This document shows positions 1 through 12,955 of a stretch of DNA of 64,000 nt, piece after piece (positions within the stretch are counted from its first letter, which is position 1; each line of letters begins with the position of its first letter). Made by a program: the position numbers and the translations under genes. The notes under the pieces are model-generated. The model was not told where the DNA came from and made no database searches. It saw nothing but the letters and a program-made list of their open reading frames with translations. The stretch is from NCBI GenBank assembly GCA_033980235.1, contig CM067066.1:32403180-32467179 (forward strand). Reading direction: 5' to 3'. The stretch is from Diadema setosum. Taxonomy: Eukaryota > Echinodermata > Echinoidea > Diadematoida > Diadematidae.

Positions 1-1770
1 TAGTGGACTATTCAATGTTGATGAGGAATGAGTTTAGACAATGTGCTTGTACATTGTAGCGGAAATCCCAGTTGTATGACTGAATGATGGTTTGAATTTT
101 CTCTTCCAAATAATCCACAGTGAACCTGTCGATATTCTTTCTTCTTCCCCCACATGAGTAGCAACAACAGCAAAACTCACCTTCAAGCTACAATGTACTT
201 GATGTTCTACGATAAGTGATTGTGTGTGTTGCTTAAATTTAATGGAGTCTGTATGCTGATAATATATAATATTACATGGGTAGATATTTTACCATGATCA
301 TAGTACATACTGTTTACAAAGTCCATTATATTTAGGTACATTGTTCAAGTTGTATGTGTCCAAGGTTATGATTATTGTATGACTAATGATAACATGTCAT
401 ATATTTATGGATCGTAATCCCAAAGAGACAGAGAAATTCCCAACAGGTTTACTGTGAGATATTTCCTATAAATGCGCCAAAGAGAAAAATGTGGAAACTC
501 AACTTCATTGCAAATTTACAGCACGCTTTAATACGATAAGGTTGGAACCGGGGAATGATTGCTTGCTGATAAAGCACATCAGAAGAAGAGTGAGACACAC
601 AACGTTCTACTGTAATGACCAGGCATAGGGTACTGAATACTTGAGTGGAACAGTGAATCCTGATGTCTATGTTTGATGTTTCATAGTTATGACTCAGTGC
701 ATTTTTCTTTACAGATTTTTTTTCCACATCTCTTTTTTCTTTGTCACTCTATCCTCCAAGTTTTTGTAAAGTTGTGCAAACTGCTTGTGCAAATATTAAT
801 TTGTATGGACATTGGAAAGGGGATAATGAAAATCAGAAATTGGGAAATATGATATAAAAGAGACCAGTAGTCAATGGTATTCAATTGTACAGTGAGCTGA
901 ATGATATATGTATTTGCATTTATCATTGTATGCTTTTGTGACAGACTTGAATAAATACAACCTTTTTTTCCATTTTTTCATCAGACTGCACAGTTGGAGG
1001 TGTGTTCATGATCAAGGTTGTTTGGTGGTGCAGTTTTCTGCGAGTGCTAAACTGTCAAAGCGTGGAAAAGCTTGTGTTTGAGTAAGGCTAGGTCACCATT
1101 CCCTGTGATGGACGATCAGTAGACCATTTATCCTCTGACGCAAAGAACATTTTTTTTTCTCTCTTTTTAGTGTGTGTGGTTGACTTTGTACAATGCATGT
1201 GCTACAGTATTGATTGCCCAGATCCTAGTCTCGTCTTGGAGGGCTGTTGAATCCGGTTATACATGTTATACTTCAAAAAGCACACAGCCAGTAAAGAATG
1301 TGTGCCAATGAGGTCATGTTTTCCGTTTCAAGGCAATGTGCTCCCTTTGTATTGACCACAGTTTTAATAGTATTGCTGGTAGTGAGGTTGCTGCAAAGAG
1401 TGTGGAATTTTGGTGGCATATAACGTCTGCAAAATATGTAGTTATTAATTCTTCATTATGAGTAGATTTTGTGTTCTATGCTTTCCTCTCCCGTTACCAT
1501 GGCAGTGCAATCACTAGAAAGATTGCTTTTGTGACTTGCATTCACTTGTCCGTAATAAAAATCTTTGACACTTTTGTGCTATATGTTTGCGGCTATTATT
1601 TCCTTTAACAAAAGGCATTGATGTACAATGTACACAACAGTAAGCGGTTTACAATAGTGAGTGTGCCACTGTTCTTCATGCCCAATATGCTAGCTGGCAA
1701 TTCTCGGTTTACAATATATTGCTTGCAATGTCCATTATAAACAATAACTAGAGAAGCACTCTGAGAGCGC
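1..1770. other. Non-coding stretch, no gene recognised
   Basis: AT-rich sequence without an open frame that looks coding on either strand. AATAAA hexamers occur near 949 and 1553, but there is no supporting upstream coding sequence, so they are not called as polyadenylation sites. If the MTSS-type gene starts upstream of the window, this is part of its first intron. Confidence 0.5.
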
Positions 1771-2245
1771 AGACCTCCGCCAAGCATGCAAATCATTTTC
1801 ACCACTGATCTTGTTCTTCCATAGAGATATCAGTGATTTCCACCCATACGTACTTAATTGTGTGCTGAAAGTCGCCCGATTTCCCAATATAGAAGCCTTT
1901 GTTACGTCATAGACCCTCAGCTGCACGGCGCGCCTCACAATAGCAGAAGCTACATACTGTAGAGCACACACTTTAGTGCGCGGATGCAAACCTCAAATAC
2001 GCGCAGCCTGAACTCCCAAGTTCATTGACCCTACCTGCCAAAATATCAAAAATCCTTCATAAATTCCCCCCAAATTTTCTGATCACCACCAAAAGTTAAT
2101 CGTTTGTTACTTGTATCATTCTAAACCTTTCCTGCAGGTTTCATCCAAATCCGCTCAGTACTTTTTGAGTTATTTTGCACACGGACAAACAAACGAACAA
2201 ACCAACGGTAATGAAAACATAACCTCCTCCCTTGGCGGAGATAAT
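1771..2245. mobile_element. Dispersed repeat with short inverted ends (CTCCGCCAAG)
   Basis: The left end carries CTCCGCCAAG (about 1775) and the right end its complement CTTGGCGGAG (2231-2240). The interior holds a run of phrases seen as multicopy repeat text in marine invertebrate genomes: a stretch near 2150 on 'catccaaatccgctcagtac', then a C/A-rich stretch of ACAAACAAACGAAC type near 2185. There is no coding capacity. I infer a non-autonomous repeat; the class is uncertain because no clear target-site duplication is visible. Confidence 0.55.
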
Positions 2246-3104
2246 AAAAGGGAGCAGTAATGTTCTCACATCAATTTTGAATTAATCATGTGGTTTGTAT
2301 GCATCTACAATTTGTATGTGTGTGTGGTGGGGTGGGTGGGGGGGGGGTCATCTACTATTAAAAGCACATACACTGTACTTGATTACAATTTTTACACAGA
2401 CTAGAGAGTTTAACCCTTATGCTGTGCTGTGTTTGCCAATTGGCACCCATGCTAGGGCCTTTTCTTTGCCCACTGGCACAGATATCTGGAAATTTAACTG
2501 TGAAGAATCGCACAGTAGTAATTAACTGCAGGATCTGCATGTCCATGGGCTATTAGATTTGACTTTCTGAACAATGAATTACACAACTTTACACTATATT
2601 ACAGGCCCAAATGGAAAGTGTTCAGTGTAAGTCAAACTTCATAGTTTCTTGTATATTTAGCATGCATATAGTAGAGATGGAGCATGTATTGTGTCGCCAC
2701 CGTCAAACAGCAGTTCATATTAATGTCCTGTTCTGCATCGTGTGTTTGGAGTGGGTAGACAGTAGCACAAAGCGGAAGGAAGTCCTAAAAAGATTCTTGG
2801 GAGATTTGTATCCAAGTTGCCATAATGCGATAACAATCTGTGCCCAAATCCTGCTTTACTTGAGGAGCCGCATCCATCTGCAATGCTCTTTCCTCCTCTT
2901 CCTCCTCCCCCTCCCTGCCGTCTAACTCCCTCTTGAAAAATCCCTTTTCTTCTCCTCCTCGAACCTCGTCATCATGCAGTCTGGGCTTTGCTGATGGCGC
3001 ACCTCCTGGCGTAATATCTCCCCACAAGATAATCATCTCATTCTGGCAGCCCCTCATCAGGCATCGGCTCCGATTCCTCTCCCTCGCGATGGCGAGAAAT
3101 CGGA

Positions 3105-3140
3105 ATTGTCGCTCGTTTGTGATAACGATGGAGCGACAAT
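3105..3140. promoter_or_regulatory. Inverted pair ATTGTCGCTC / GAGCGACAAT
   Basis: ATTGTCGCTC (3105-3114) is repeated exactly as its reverse complement GAGCGACAAT (3131-3140) with a 16-nt spacer. Each arm contains ACAAT, the core bound by Sox HMG proteins, in opposed orientation. It lies in a CpG-raised, repeat-poor patch. It could be a paired factor site, a small RNA hairpin, or chance. The function is inferred only. Confidence 0.25.
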
Positions 3141-3352
3141 GGACTCGAATTGCCCTCCAGAGACTTGTTCGCCAGGGGGACTGTTTATACCGCATCTAAG
3201 AGCCGAGAGAGGTGGCCACACAGTGCATTGTTGAGTTTTCAGCAAATCCGACTGTTTTCCAGCGGAGATGGACACTGAACTTCAGTTTCATCCCTTGATA
3301 AAATGTACCCCGTATTCATCGTGTGCGCAGTGTGTGTGTCTGTTTGTCAATG

Positions 3353-3355
<3 letters not shown>

Positions 3356-3386
<31 letters not shown>
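3356..3386. repeat. (TG)n microsatellite
   Basis: About 15 uninterrupted TG units, preceded by a looser TG-rich stretch from 3331. Confidence 0.95.
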
Positions 3387-3387
<1 letters not shown>

Positions 3388-5425
3388 TGTGGTGATGTGA
3401 TTTAATGCAGTTGTAATATCCACTTAAATTCAGCCTACTAATGATCTTTGCATATCAAGATGATTATGGAATGAAGGACTGCTATCAATACTACAAAGTT
3501 ACTGCCATACAGTGTAGCTGCTTGATAGCAACTGTGCCGGTTACGCAATTTTGGTCTCATTAACGTTGCACATTTGAGCATCACTGCCTCGCCCTCACTC
3601 CATGCATTGTGGAATGAGAGCTTTCTGTGTGTGTATTTTAATGTGTGCCAGGTTGACTGAAACCCAAGTTCACACAGGCTCCTGGTTGCCTGGCAACAGA
3701 CCTTTCATGTGCCACATCTCACACCCACACCCAGGTGTAGTCTCGTGTCCAGCTCTTTCTGAGGAGCTTTTGCTCGAAAGATCCTTGTCAGATTGAAGGT
3801 GAAAGACATTTGGCTGCATAGAGCCTTGTGCATCATCAATTTATCTGAAGGACTAGACATCTATTGAAGAAACAGCAGTAAAATTTTAGAAATATCATCT
3901 TAGCAAATGAGGTGTCACAGTTGTTAAAAAATCCATCTTTCGTATACTGATAAGAGATTTCACCATGCATCATGTTAAGCAGCTGGTTCATTGAAAATGA
4001 ACTTTTGCTCGGGGGTTAAAGGCAATCTCTGCTCCATGTTCAAAAGTTGATTTCAATGAAAAGAAATGAAACACTCAGAACAGAGTATTAAACAGAACAC
4101 TTGATTAGCAGTTCTATTCATACACTCCTTCCCTGACTGCACAAGTTACACTGCACAAATCCTTACCCAAAAGCTACACTTGAATCAATTGGGTCCCAAA
4201 ATGGAGGTATAGGATTAGCTTCGCTGACAAGTAATTCTGGGCAGAGATGAACAGGAGATGGAGAGCCTCAGATTGCCAATTACAAGGCAAATTGGAAAAT
4301 AATTAAATGAAAAGAAGAATAATGATACAGAGAAAATGAGAGTAAAATAGGGGAACAGAGATAGCAGACTGGTCTGCCAAGCTACATGCTAGAAAGGGTA
4401 AACTTCTCTGAATTCTGTAATCATTGCATAGATATTGATCAGCTGTCATACTCTATGTATGCTGTGTTAGAAAGCTTTCATGCAGTTTTGTGTACAATCT
4501 TTGGGAGCAAGATTATCTTTAGTGTGAATCTTCAAAAGTATGATAACAATTATGACTTTGTATGCTCTCCTCTCGAGGTATTCTCGAGTATGACTAAAGC
4601 TGAAAAATTTATGTGAAAAACTGGACTAAACCTGAGCAGGTGTGAGAGCATTGAATCGCTGAATGTGATTATTGATCATACAGTGTATGTGAGAGAAACT
4701 CTTACAGTGCTTGAACTGAATGGAACTATTTTTAGGGCAGATGGTACTGATTGATGGTGTTTACATGGTTGATGTGTGTGTGTTTAACAGTTGATGAATT
4801 CCATGTGAATACGTATGCATTTAGTGCGTCAGGAAGAGCAAAATTAATGTTGTTGAATCTGTGATGAAGTGAAAACATCTAACGCCCCCCCCCCCTCACT
4901 TTACACTGTATTTCGCCTTGTGTACCCAGATGGCTGGTAGACATACATAGCCAGGTGGCTTTTCCCTGTTGTGGTTTTGGGCAATGATGAGATATTGTAT
5001 GTACAACTTTGTACATGGTGTATGAACACATTTTTGTATTCAAACTCCGACTTACACAGCACAGCTGACGCCATGGAGGTTGGATCTTCTTACAGCATGT
5101 TCAATATTACTGTATAATGTGCACATCAGCTTTGGGAAACCATGTGTACTCTGAAAGTCTTTTGTTTTTCTCTCTGATAAAACATGACTACTCGTGTGAT
5201 GCATAAAATGCTAATTGCTATCTACACGAGATGCGCTGGTTTCATAAACTTCGCGATGGGACCTACCCCATCTCCACGCTGCTCACCGCTCACCGTCTCT
5301 CGGCCGAGATTTTCTCTGAAACTGGCCCCCGCCAGATGGGTGTTGTGTATAAAGGCGATGGCGTGACGCAAAAGGGTTTAATGTCGATTTGGAGAGTGTG
5401 TGATCACAAAACTATGACGGGAGAA

Positions 5426-5459
5426 TGTGTGTGTGTGTGTGTATGTGTGTGTGTGTGTG
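5426..5459. repeat. (TG)n microsatellite
   Basis: TG repeat with one TA interruption, followed by a G-rich purine stretch to about 5512. Confidence 0.95.
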
Positions 5460-6351
5460 GGGAGGGAGAGGGAGGAGGGGATGAAAGGGATTTGGGGGTG
5501 GGGGGTCCACTCGCCACCAAAATGTGAGGCCATTGTTGAAAGAAGCTGTAATTAAAGTGAAATTGAGCATGAGTCATGGCCATCAAAGCCAGTTCAGAGG
5601 CAGGGAGGAAGGGCAAGATGCTTATCTTGTGGTGACATGATGGGGAACATGACCGGTAAAAGAATGATGCGCTCCTGGTATAGGTCTGGCAGCCAATATA
5701 AACCCACCGTCGAAAACTCTTGACTGGACAGCAGACGGTGAAGCTCCCAGAGACATTTTATTTCTTTTTTTTTTTGGGGGGGGGGGGGTTAATCATTTTT
5801 CCATCAACTCATATTTTGAGGAGGTGCCAACATTTTCCCCTGTAGCCGTGTCTTTACATTTATGTGAGCATGTCTTTGTCAATTTTAAGGGGGAAAAAAA
5901 TGAAATCCTTAATTACTGAAATGGGAAATTATGCCATGTGGCCAGAAACGTTATCATGATGGCAGCATGTACAGTGTGTGAACACTCATAAATATGTGTA
6001 CGTGATGTCATCATTCTGTACCAGAGTGTCGCAGTAATTTCACTAAATTATGCACTATGCTATGTTTTCCCTGCACGGGAGTGATGCTGAATAGTATTCT
6101 TTGAGTCTTACTCCCAATATTGAATTGACGGCATAAAAATTGGACACAATTTAGCACGTTACAATTTTAAGGGTTAGCACAAAACGATTGTATGTTTACT
6201 ACTAGGTTCTGTGTTGTATGGACTAAAGAGAAATCATAAATATAGCCTGGTATTGTGTAGGCTGTAGTGCAATGATTGGCAATGCATTTTTAAAAAGATT
6301 TTTTCTTATATCACGTAATTTGTTCTGTTATGTTAAGGCTTAAAAAACATT

Positions 6352-7025
6352 TGTGACCGTGCACCTCAAAACGAACATAAAGTCGCACACACTGATTTTG
6401 CGTGAGGACTGAAAAGAAGTGAAATGGGTCAACCTAGCCGAACTTGACTTTTTCATATTTTCTGAAAGAGCGGGTCTTCTTTTACATTATGCTAAAATTT
6501 GGTATCATAAAACGGGCAGGAAAGTGTGTTTTTTTAGCAGTTTATCTCGAACATTAATATGTGTGTCTTTAGAATCCCTTTTTCATTTCTGAAAAACCTT
6601 GTCCACACTCTTCACTTTCAACTCTAATAACTTTTGAAAAGATAGTGTTACTGCTTTGAAATCTGGCATTAATTATGGACAGAATATGTTAATGAGGCAT
6701 GCTTAATTTCAGTTTAATCTGATAATCCCTTCGTTGTTGTTACTCTGGTGGTTTACTTCCTGTTTTTTGTCCCATTCATCGTACAGCCAGCACGGTTTGG
6801 TAAAGATTAAGCGCTTGAATAGACACTGTACTTCAGAGCCTCTTTTCTCAGTTCACACTTTTCCTGAGTCTGTGCTTTCTTTCCAATATTTAGATAGGTT
6901 AGGAGAGTCCATTTGATTTGAGTTATACATCATTTTAAAGCTTAAAGTCTGCTCTTTTAAAATATGGTCTTAACTAAAAATTAATATCTGGCGACTTTTT
7001 GTTTGTTTTGAGGTGCAGGGTCACA
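6352..7025. mobile_element. MITE-like element with ~30 bp terminal inverted repeats
   Basis: The left end reads TGTGACCGTGCACCTCAAAA and the complement of the right end reads TGTGACCCTGCACCTCAAAA. Pairing continues through an AAC..AAAGTCGC stretch, giving about 33 bp of near-perfect terminal inverted repeat around 674 bp. The interior is AT-rich with no open frame longer than about 60 codons, so it cannot encode a transposase. A clear target-site duplication was not found, so the superfamily is left open. Confidence 0.8.
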
Positions 7026-9894
7026 TTTAACTTCGCAAGTAAAATGTTTATTCTGACTTGAATTTTTGGTGTTTTCTTTATTTCAACAAGAAAACTGATA
7101 CTGTTTATTAGTTCCACAAATTGATGCAACTCTTTTGGGGGGCAAGTCATTTTTTGTTTTGTCTTGTTTTGAAAAGTGAAATGTTGAAAAAATGTTGATT
7201 TATTCTTCCAAAGGGCAAGCAAAGAAAAAAGGTAATACCAGCCCAAGGTTAGCTACAATGTAAATGCCATTTTCTACTGTCATTTCATATCTTGAAATGA
7301 CTTGACACGTATAAAGTTAATTTTACTTCATGTCCTGCCTTTTAGAACATTGAAGTAAGTATGGCCTACTGTGTATGATAACAATATGTCACGTGGAAAT
7401 TTCATATTGTTCCATGATGTGGATCTAAATTAGGTTGTACCGACAGTCCTCGCAAATCACCAGTGTTCGACAATTTAGGTGTGTACATGGCGGATTTCCT
7501 ATCCTCTCAATCTCTGTCTCATTTGCCCGACAATGAAATCGACTTGGCCTGGGGCTATCATTACCGTCAAAGCCGTCAAACGTACACAGATGTATTGAAG
7601 CCGCTGCCGCCGCCACTGACGGAGATATCGGAAGAACTGGTATTGTGTATGTGCGTGTTTGTGTGTACACACTCATTTAGGGCTGTACTGCGGGGATTGG
7701 CCAGATGACTTGCCTACCCAAAGGTCAAATAGATGTCAGGGAGATGCCCCTTGTTGTAGGACGGGGGCGTGTGCAGCGCAGTTTTTGTATCGATGACACG
7801 TTCACATCGCCCCGACAGTCGAGTTTGATATTGCTCCAACCAATCAACATCACACAGACATCAATATATAAGAGTAGTAGTATCTGCGTATGACCCATTG
7901 ATTGTGCATACACACACAATAGTGGGTGGCTTGTGTAATAACTACATGTATTAATTGAAAGTGGAGAAACGAGTGGGCAGGGTTAGACATTAGTGGTGGC
8001 CCGGTGGCCACGGGGCCTCTAGAAATTGATGTCAGGCCACTAAATTTAAAAGAAAAAGCTATCTCCTGGTGGCCGGATCAGGCAGCTAAAATTAAAGATG
8101 AAATTTTAATGTTTTGTTTAACATTTTGGACAAACAGAATTTCAAATTCTAATATTTTAGTAGCCCAAATGGGCTATCAGAAAAAAAAAGTTAGTGTTGA
8201 GCCCCGAACATCAGGTATGATGCAAACACCAGATCAACTGACCATCCACAGCAGACGTATAAGCCACAAAATGTTGATAGATGTCTTGATGTTTGCATCA
8301 TTACACGTGACAATACTCATTCATATTACATTCATGGATGTCCAACTGAGTTGAACTCAGTAGTCAAATGTTCTCAACTTCTGTATGTCACCTGTCACAG
8401 TTTTCATTGAGTTGCCTAACTAGTTCTTTGATGTCTTTTTTTTTTTTTTTGGTAGGTGATATCTTGGGTAGATATTGACACAGGATGACTTACTGGGATT
8501 GGTATTTAAATATGTCTTCTTACAAAATATTTTATAGATGTCTTCATGGCAAGGGGCATACATAGGCTGTGTTTGTCAACTTTCCCACGTTTGAAATGCA
8601 TTTCAATAGCCACTATCAAAAGGTGTTTGCAAATGCCTTTTGAATTGTGTCTCTCGAGTTGTTGCAGTCATCAACTCTGTCTTGAGTTGAACGGGAGGCC
8701 TTGTTACTGCACAGCTCCATTGCGCAGTTTGACCCAAGGTGCCCAGATGTGTAGTTGGCAGTGGTTGGTGTGGGCAGGTCTGAGCTATAAACACATTTCA
8801 AATCAACTTTGCGTTTATCAACTGTACAGAAATACGTTTCTGGCTCAAATGCGTTCGCGGTCACACTTTTATTGGTGTTTCAGGAACGGGTTTCTAACCT
8901 CATGATCAAAACAGCTTTGCATTTATCAACTGCCCAAAATTCCCTGAAAGTTGTTTTGAAACCTTAATTCTATGCTAATAGTGAATTGATAAACACACCC
9001 CAGGTAAATCATTAGCTGCAGAAAATATTGCGTTGTTTATCATTGATGGGAATTCAGTCTTTCAGTAAGTATTTTTACCACATTGGACTATAGTGAATAT
9101 CTTGCTGGTTTGATGTGTACTTTTTCAATATGGTGTCACACCTCTATTAAACTCTGAGCAGTGGGCATTTTGCAGTGCTTTTTGATGCATTGTTTGAGTC
9201 GTTTGTTGAAGTTTATTTCAATTCTTCATGAGCTATCAGATGAAAACAAATATGTGAGACTGCATTGTTAGTCTCATATATAGGAAGTTCAGTTCCCTTG
9301 ATTGGCAAATAGTGGCAACAACAGTAAACATGAAATTTTTGTTGATGTGTAAATCTCCTCAAATTGTATGCTCTATTGGACTGGAACGAAAATAATGACA
9401 GCCGATTATGTGTGGGGATATCAAAATTTGTATGAATATGTACTTTTGTTTGAAATTGCAAACAATGTTCACTGAGATTGTCACGTGTGAAATATTAAAA
9501 GCAGGAAAAAACAATACAATGATCAGTAAGCAGCTGATATGCTACTATGTGTGTGTGTAAAGCATTATTTGATCATCCAGCTTTGTGTGTTTGTGTAGAC
9601 TCTATTTGATAAAGAACATGCCCCCACCCCCAAATGGGAGACTATAAAACTTCTCTTGCTTATAGGTACTGGAGTGAAGGCCGATATTTCTTCAAAAAGA
9701 AAGTAAAGTACATATCATTTGCTGTGCTTGTTCGCATACCATGTGAGTTTGGATTTCCCTGAACAAGCATGCAAGTAGCTTTGTTACACTCTGCTCCGCA
9801 GAAAAGATGTGTGTGAAAGCATGTATCTATCCCTAACCAGTGATGAATGTGTGTCTTTTTTAAAACTCGATTTCTCTGTTTTGTCTTCCTACAG
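7026..9894. other. Presumed intron with a candidate regulatory patch at 7440-7890
   Basis: The stretch ends at the acceptor of the first I-BAR exon. The 7440-7890 patch has balanced base composition and CpG, CCAAT-type words (7838-7850) and no repeat signature. A short open frame (7463-7708, plus) runs through it but matches nothing I recognise. An AT-rich region follows, with a T-run at about 8437. No further gene seen. Confidence 0.4.
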
Positions 9895-9956
9895 TCCACT
9901 GCCCCTCTCTGGGATGATTTCAACAACAAGGCTGGCAAGCTTCACACACAGCTGAA
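9895..9956 (+). CDS. MTSS1: MTSS1/MTSS2-like I-BAR protein, internal exon (partial gene)
   Basis: This internal coding exon belongs to the missing-in-metastasis family, whose N-terminal I-BAR (IMD) domain dimerises, binds PI(4,5)P2-rich plasma membrane and drives outward membrane curvature; family members also bind G-actin through a C-terminal WH2 motif that is not seen here. A pyrimidine-rich tract ending TTTGTCTTCCTACAG precedes the exon and a strong donor AA|GTAAGT follows it. The 62 nt read in phase 0 as 20 codons plus AA, encoding STAP-LWDDFNNKAGKLHTQL. That matches the vertebrate IMD segment around VWEDFINKAGKLHSQLR (from memory), with W, D, F, NKAGKL and QL conserved. The AA completes a Lys codon with the first base of the next exon at 11752. 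The exon with the start codon was not found upstream in the window. MTSS1 versus MTSS2 cannot be told apart, as invertebrates usually have one gene. Confidence in the family is high. Confidence 0.9.
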
Positions 9957-11751
9957 GTAAGTTGACAAATCTGTCTTTCTTCAAGTCACATTCCAGATTG
10001 TTAATTCTCAATATATGTGAAATGGGGATCACTCTGGTTTAGTAGGTATGACTGTGGACATCTTTAACTAGAGATCATTGGTTCAAATCCTGCCTGGTGT
10101 ATATATTCTTGGACAAGGTGTTTTACCCACAATGTTCCTGAGTGACTCAGGTGTGTAGATGGGTACCTCAGTGGCAGCGATAACTGAACTAGGGCAGGAA
10201 AATTAGCCAGTTTGTAGTTCCACTTTGCACATGAGTAGGAAAAAGTGTATTTGTACCAACAGGCATGTTGGTCTTACCATTCAAAAAACTTCATGCCAAA
10301 ATATGATATGCTAGTCATTTTAAGGCATAAGTGATGAATCATTCACATTGATTTTTTTTCGGCTTATCACAGTAATTACATTGGATATAGCCTCTCTCGT
10401 CACCTACCACTTTACTATGACAAAAATTTGCTGCAGATGCAGATATGAAGAAAATCATATACATGCATGCACTCTACTACATGCATAGGCCTACATACTT
10501 GGATATGTGTGGAATGTACAATTTCAATTACATGATTACTTGCCGCCAATGTGTAATTCCTCAAAAAGAATTTTTAATAAAGACAAATTTTCCCCCCCCC
10601 CCCCTTCGTACTGTTTGTATCATGGTGGCCATGATACTTGGTTGCTTGGATGATTGCTTTTTGTCATAATTGTGGAGTCACTCTCAATCTTGTTCCGCTA
10701 GGTACGCCGTATGATGTGTGACTCATCCCTGAAAAGCCACATTGATTTATTATGGTGGATATGCGAATCAAAACTCGGCCAAAGTGGGCATAATGCTGGT
10801 AAAGGGGAAACGCACACTCAAGGAAGAAATATGGACTTTTTGATGTAATCCCCACTTCCTGAGTAAATGAATGTGGCACAGTAGGGGACGGATAAAATGA
10901 AATTGATTAGTGATATCTTTGGCCGGTAGTGTAATCAACTTCAGATAGCGGCTTCTTTACATTCCTTGTGGACACAGGTCACACATTAGGAGTAGGATCT
11001 TCAGACTGCACTCTTGGAGTAAACACAAAAATTGAGAGATATCAAAATATGCACTGAATATTCCCCTTTCTTTTCCCAAGCAACATTTGGGGAATTATTA
11101 AATGATGTTAATATAAATTACTAGTTTGCTATGGCCACCTTCATTTCAAATACACCCATTTTGCCCCCTGATAAATGGCATAAAATTCAAGCACTTTTCT
11201 GTCAGGACATACCAGGAAGAAAACTTTGATTTGTTTATAGCTTGTTTGACACTTCATGTGACACTAAGGGCAAAGAAAATGTGTCACACATTTTTATTTT
11301 TTTTTCCTTCTGAAGATTGTTCACATTGAAATGAATGCATTGTCCATCCAAGTAATTTTCCTGGCTTTTTGTTTGAGACATTCATTGGCCAATAATGATG
11401 TTCTGTTGAAGCAAGCAACTCCTCTGTATATTTTTGAATAGTGATTGATATTTGTATTTATATCCCTCTTGTTTTTTAGCCACTGATTTGTTTTCCCATG
11501 ATCCAGAAATAAATATCGACTAAATACTAGGACTATGACCCTCTTGTAAGAGTTTTATATTTAGTTATGTTTCTCAGCTGCAAAATTCAAAGATGGGGGG
11601 GGGGGGGGGACGGGGATATCAGAAAGGAGAGATAAGCAGATAACTGCTCTGACAGAATGCTGATGACCCAAATGTCAGCGATTGTCTATTCATCATTCAC
11701 GGACTATCTCTATGTATTTGTCTATTTCTCTTTCGATGTTTGTCTATTCAG
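9957..11751 (+). other. Intron of the MTSS-like gene
   Basis: GT donor at 9957-9958 and AG acceptor at 11750-11751, length 1795 bp, splitting a Lys codon after its second base. It contains a tRNA-derived SINE (10020-10270), a C-run (about 10592) and a G-run (about 11596). No other exon is needed, because the flanking exons join in frame to continuous family sequence. Confidence 0.85.
10020..10270 (+). mobile_element. tRNA-derived SINE
   Basis: RNA polymerase III box A (TGGTTTAGTAGG, 10035-10046) is followed 33 nt later by box B (GGTTCAAATCC, 10080-10090), the normal spacing of a tRNA promoter. The tRNA-like head does not fold into an intact cloverleaf with a clean acceptor stem, so this is not a tRNA gene. 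A body follows with CTTGGACAAGGTGTTTTACC and a TAGATGGGTACCTCAGTGGC phrase, which resembles conserved body sequence of invertebrate SINEs (from memory). The 3' boundary is approximate. Confidence 0.7.
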
Positions 11752-11825
11752 GGCCACCATCACCGTCTTGTCAGCCTTCCTGGACGCCTTCCAGAGACTC
11801 GCAGACGCCGCAACGAATACAAGAG
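11752..11825 (+). CDS. MTSS1: MTSS1/MTSS2-like I-BAR protein, next internal exon
   Basis: The second recognised exon of the same gene. The acceptor is TTTGTCTATTCAG and the donor AGAG|GTATGA. The 74 nt begin with the third base of the Lys codon split from 9956, then encode ATITVLS-AFLDAFQRLADAATNTR and the first base of a Gly codon (phase 1 end). The family sequence at this place is AFLDAFQKVADMATNTRG, so the match is near-continuous: AFLDAFQ, AD and ATNTRG are conserved. This is part of the second long helix of the I-BAR domain. GC and CpG content is clearly higher than in the flanking introns. The following exon would normally start within a G-T-R-E-I-G motif, and none was found with confidence nearby. 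Confidence 0.92.
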
Positions 11826-12955
11826 GTATGAATGATGAGACTGATAGATTCCATCGGGATGATGTTTTGGGTTCAGTGCTGTCACTTCAGTGCCAGAAGG
11901 TTCTTAATGCACCAGGTTCTGTGGACCATGATTTGCTTTTAATGAATTTTGCACTGGTAACCTCAGTCAGGATGATGAATTGTTGATGGATTGAACCTTA
12001 CATTGCAACTTTAGCACTGAAAGGTTGTTAGTGCTTTACATTCTTGGCAACCTAATGCAATGACATAACTCCCCACTAACCTGCTCTTGATGAATTGTAT
12101 GTCAGCTTCTTGATGGTAAAGCATTTTATGCTTGACCCTTGTGCGGTCTTGGGTGTGGTACCTTGGTCAAGTCCTCGAATTCTGCAGTACAAATAATGTG
12201 TACATGTACATGATGACAGTGGTAATGATGATGAGGATGATGGTGATCTTGATGATGATGTCATGACTTCATTATGAAGATGGTTCAAAATATTATTTGA
12301 CTCAGAGTCATTATGATGCAGGCCATGGATACTGTTTCTTTGTAGTTGGATTCACACTGATGAAAACCAAAAGCATGGAGGGATTTAAAATTTTTTTTTT
12401 TATGCAGCTCCATATAACTTCCATGTAACTCATTGTGTGGTGGGGTAAAAATCATGGTAATATCCGTATACATGATGCTTTTATAGGGAAATGTTTCTTC
12501 ATTTGGATGTTTATGCCCATCATGGAGTAGGTCTACAGCTCTGTAGGCAGTTATATCACACCAGAAGTGTTATGTCTGTGATGTATTGTGATATGTTTCA
12601 AGTGTGGCCACAATCGGGAGCGCACTTGACGTATTCCATTCATCGATGATGCACTGTATGGCTCATAAATCAGGTGCTTCAGTGCACGCCAAGTATCAGA
12701 TGTGCAGGCTTTGTCTCCCGCCTGCCCCCCCCCCCCATGTGTCTCAGTTTTCTTTCACTGTGCAGAGCAGATTAATACAAAAGACATCCAACTGAGCTGG
12801 AAAAAATTGCCCCTTTTATGTGCTCAAACGTGTTATTGAAGAAAGGATCTGACAGTAATGTGCCTGTCCATTTAAAAAAATAGACATAAAAAATAAAGAA
12901 GTTGGGTGTTGATACATGAGCAAGTTCATTACCCCCCCCCCCTACAAAAATGAAA
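11826..12955 (+). other. Start of a long downstream intron
   Basis: Begins at the GTATGA donor. Contains runs of GATGAT near 12225-12260, a C-run at 12725-12736 and a second at 12934. No coding segment recognised. Confidence 0.5.

Larger units (their letters stand above)
2246..6351. other. Non-coding stretch with microsatellites and two GC-raised patches
   Basis: No exon recognised. It contains a (TG)n tract at 3356-3386, a second at 5426-5459, and a T-run directly followed by a G-run at about 5762-5788. Two patches, about 2770-3290 and 5220-5420, are richer in GC and CpG than their surroundings and free of obvious repeats. They could be cis-regulatory or exonic, but no protein was recognised in any frame. 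Confidence 0.4.

Noticed and set aside
940..1580. AATAAA words as polyadenylation sites of an upstream gene
   Set aside because: No coding sequence or downstream element supports them in this AT-rich stretch.
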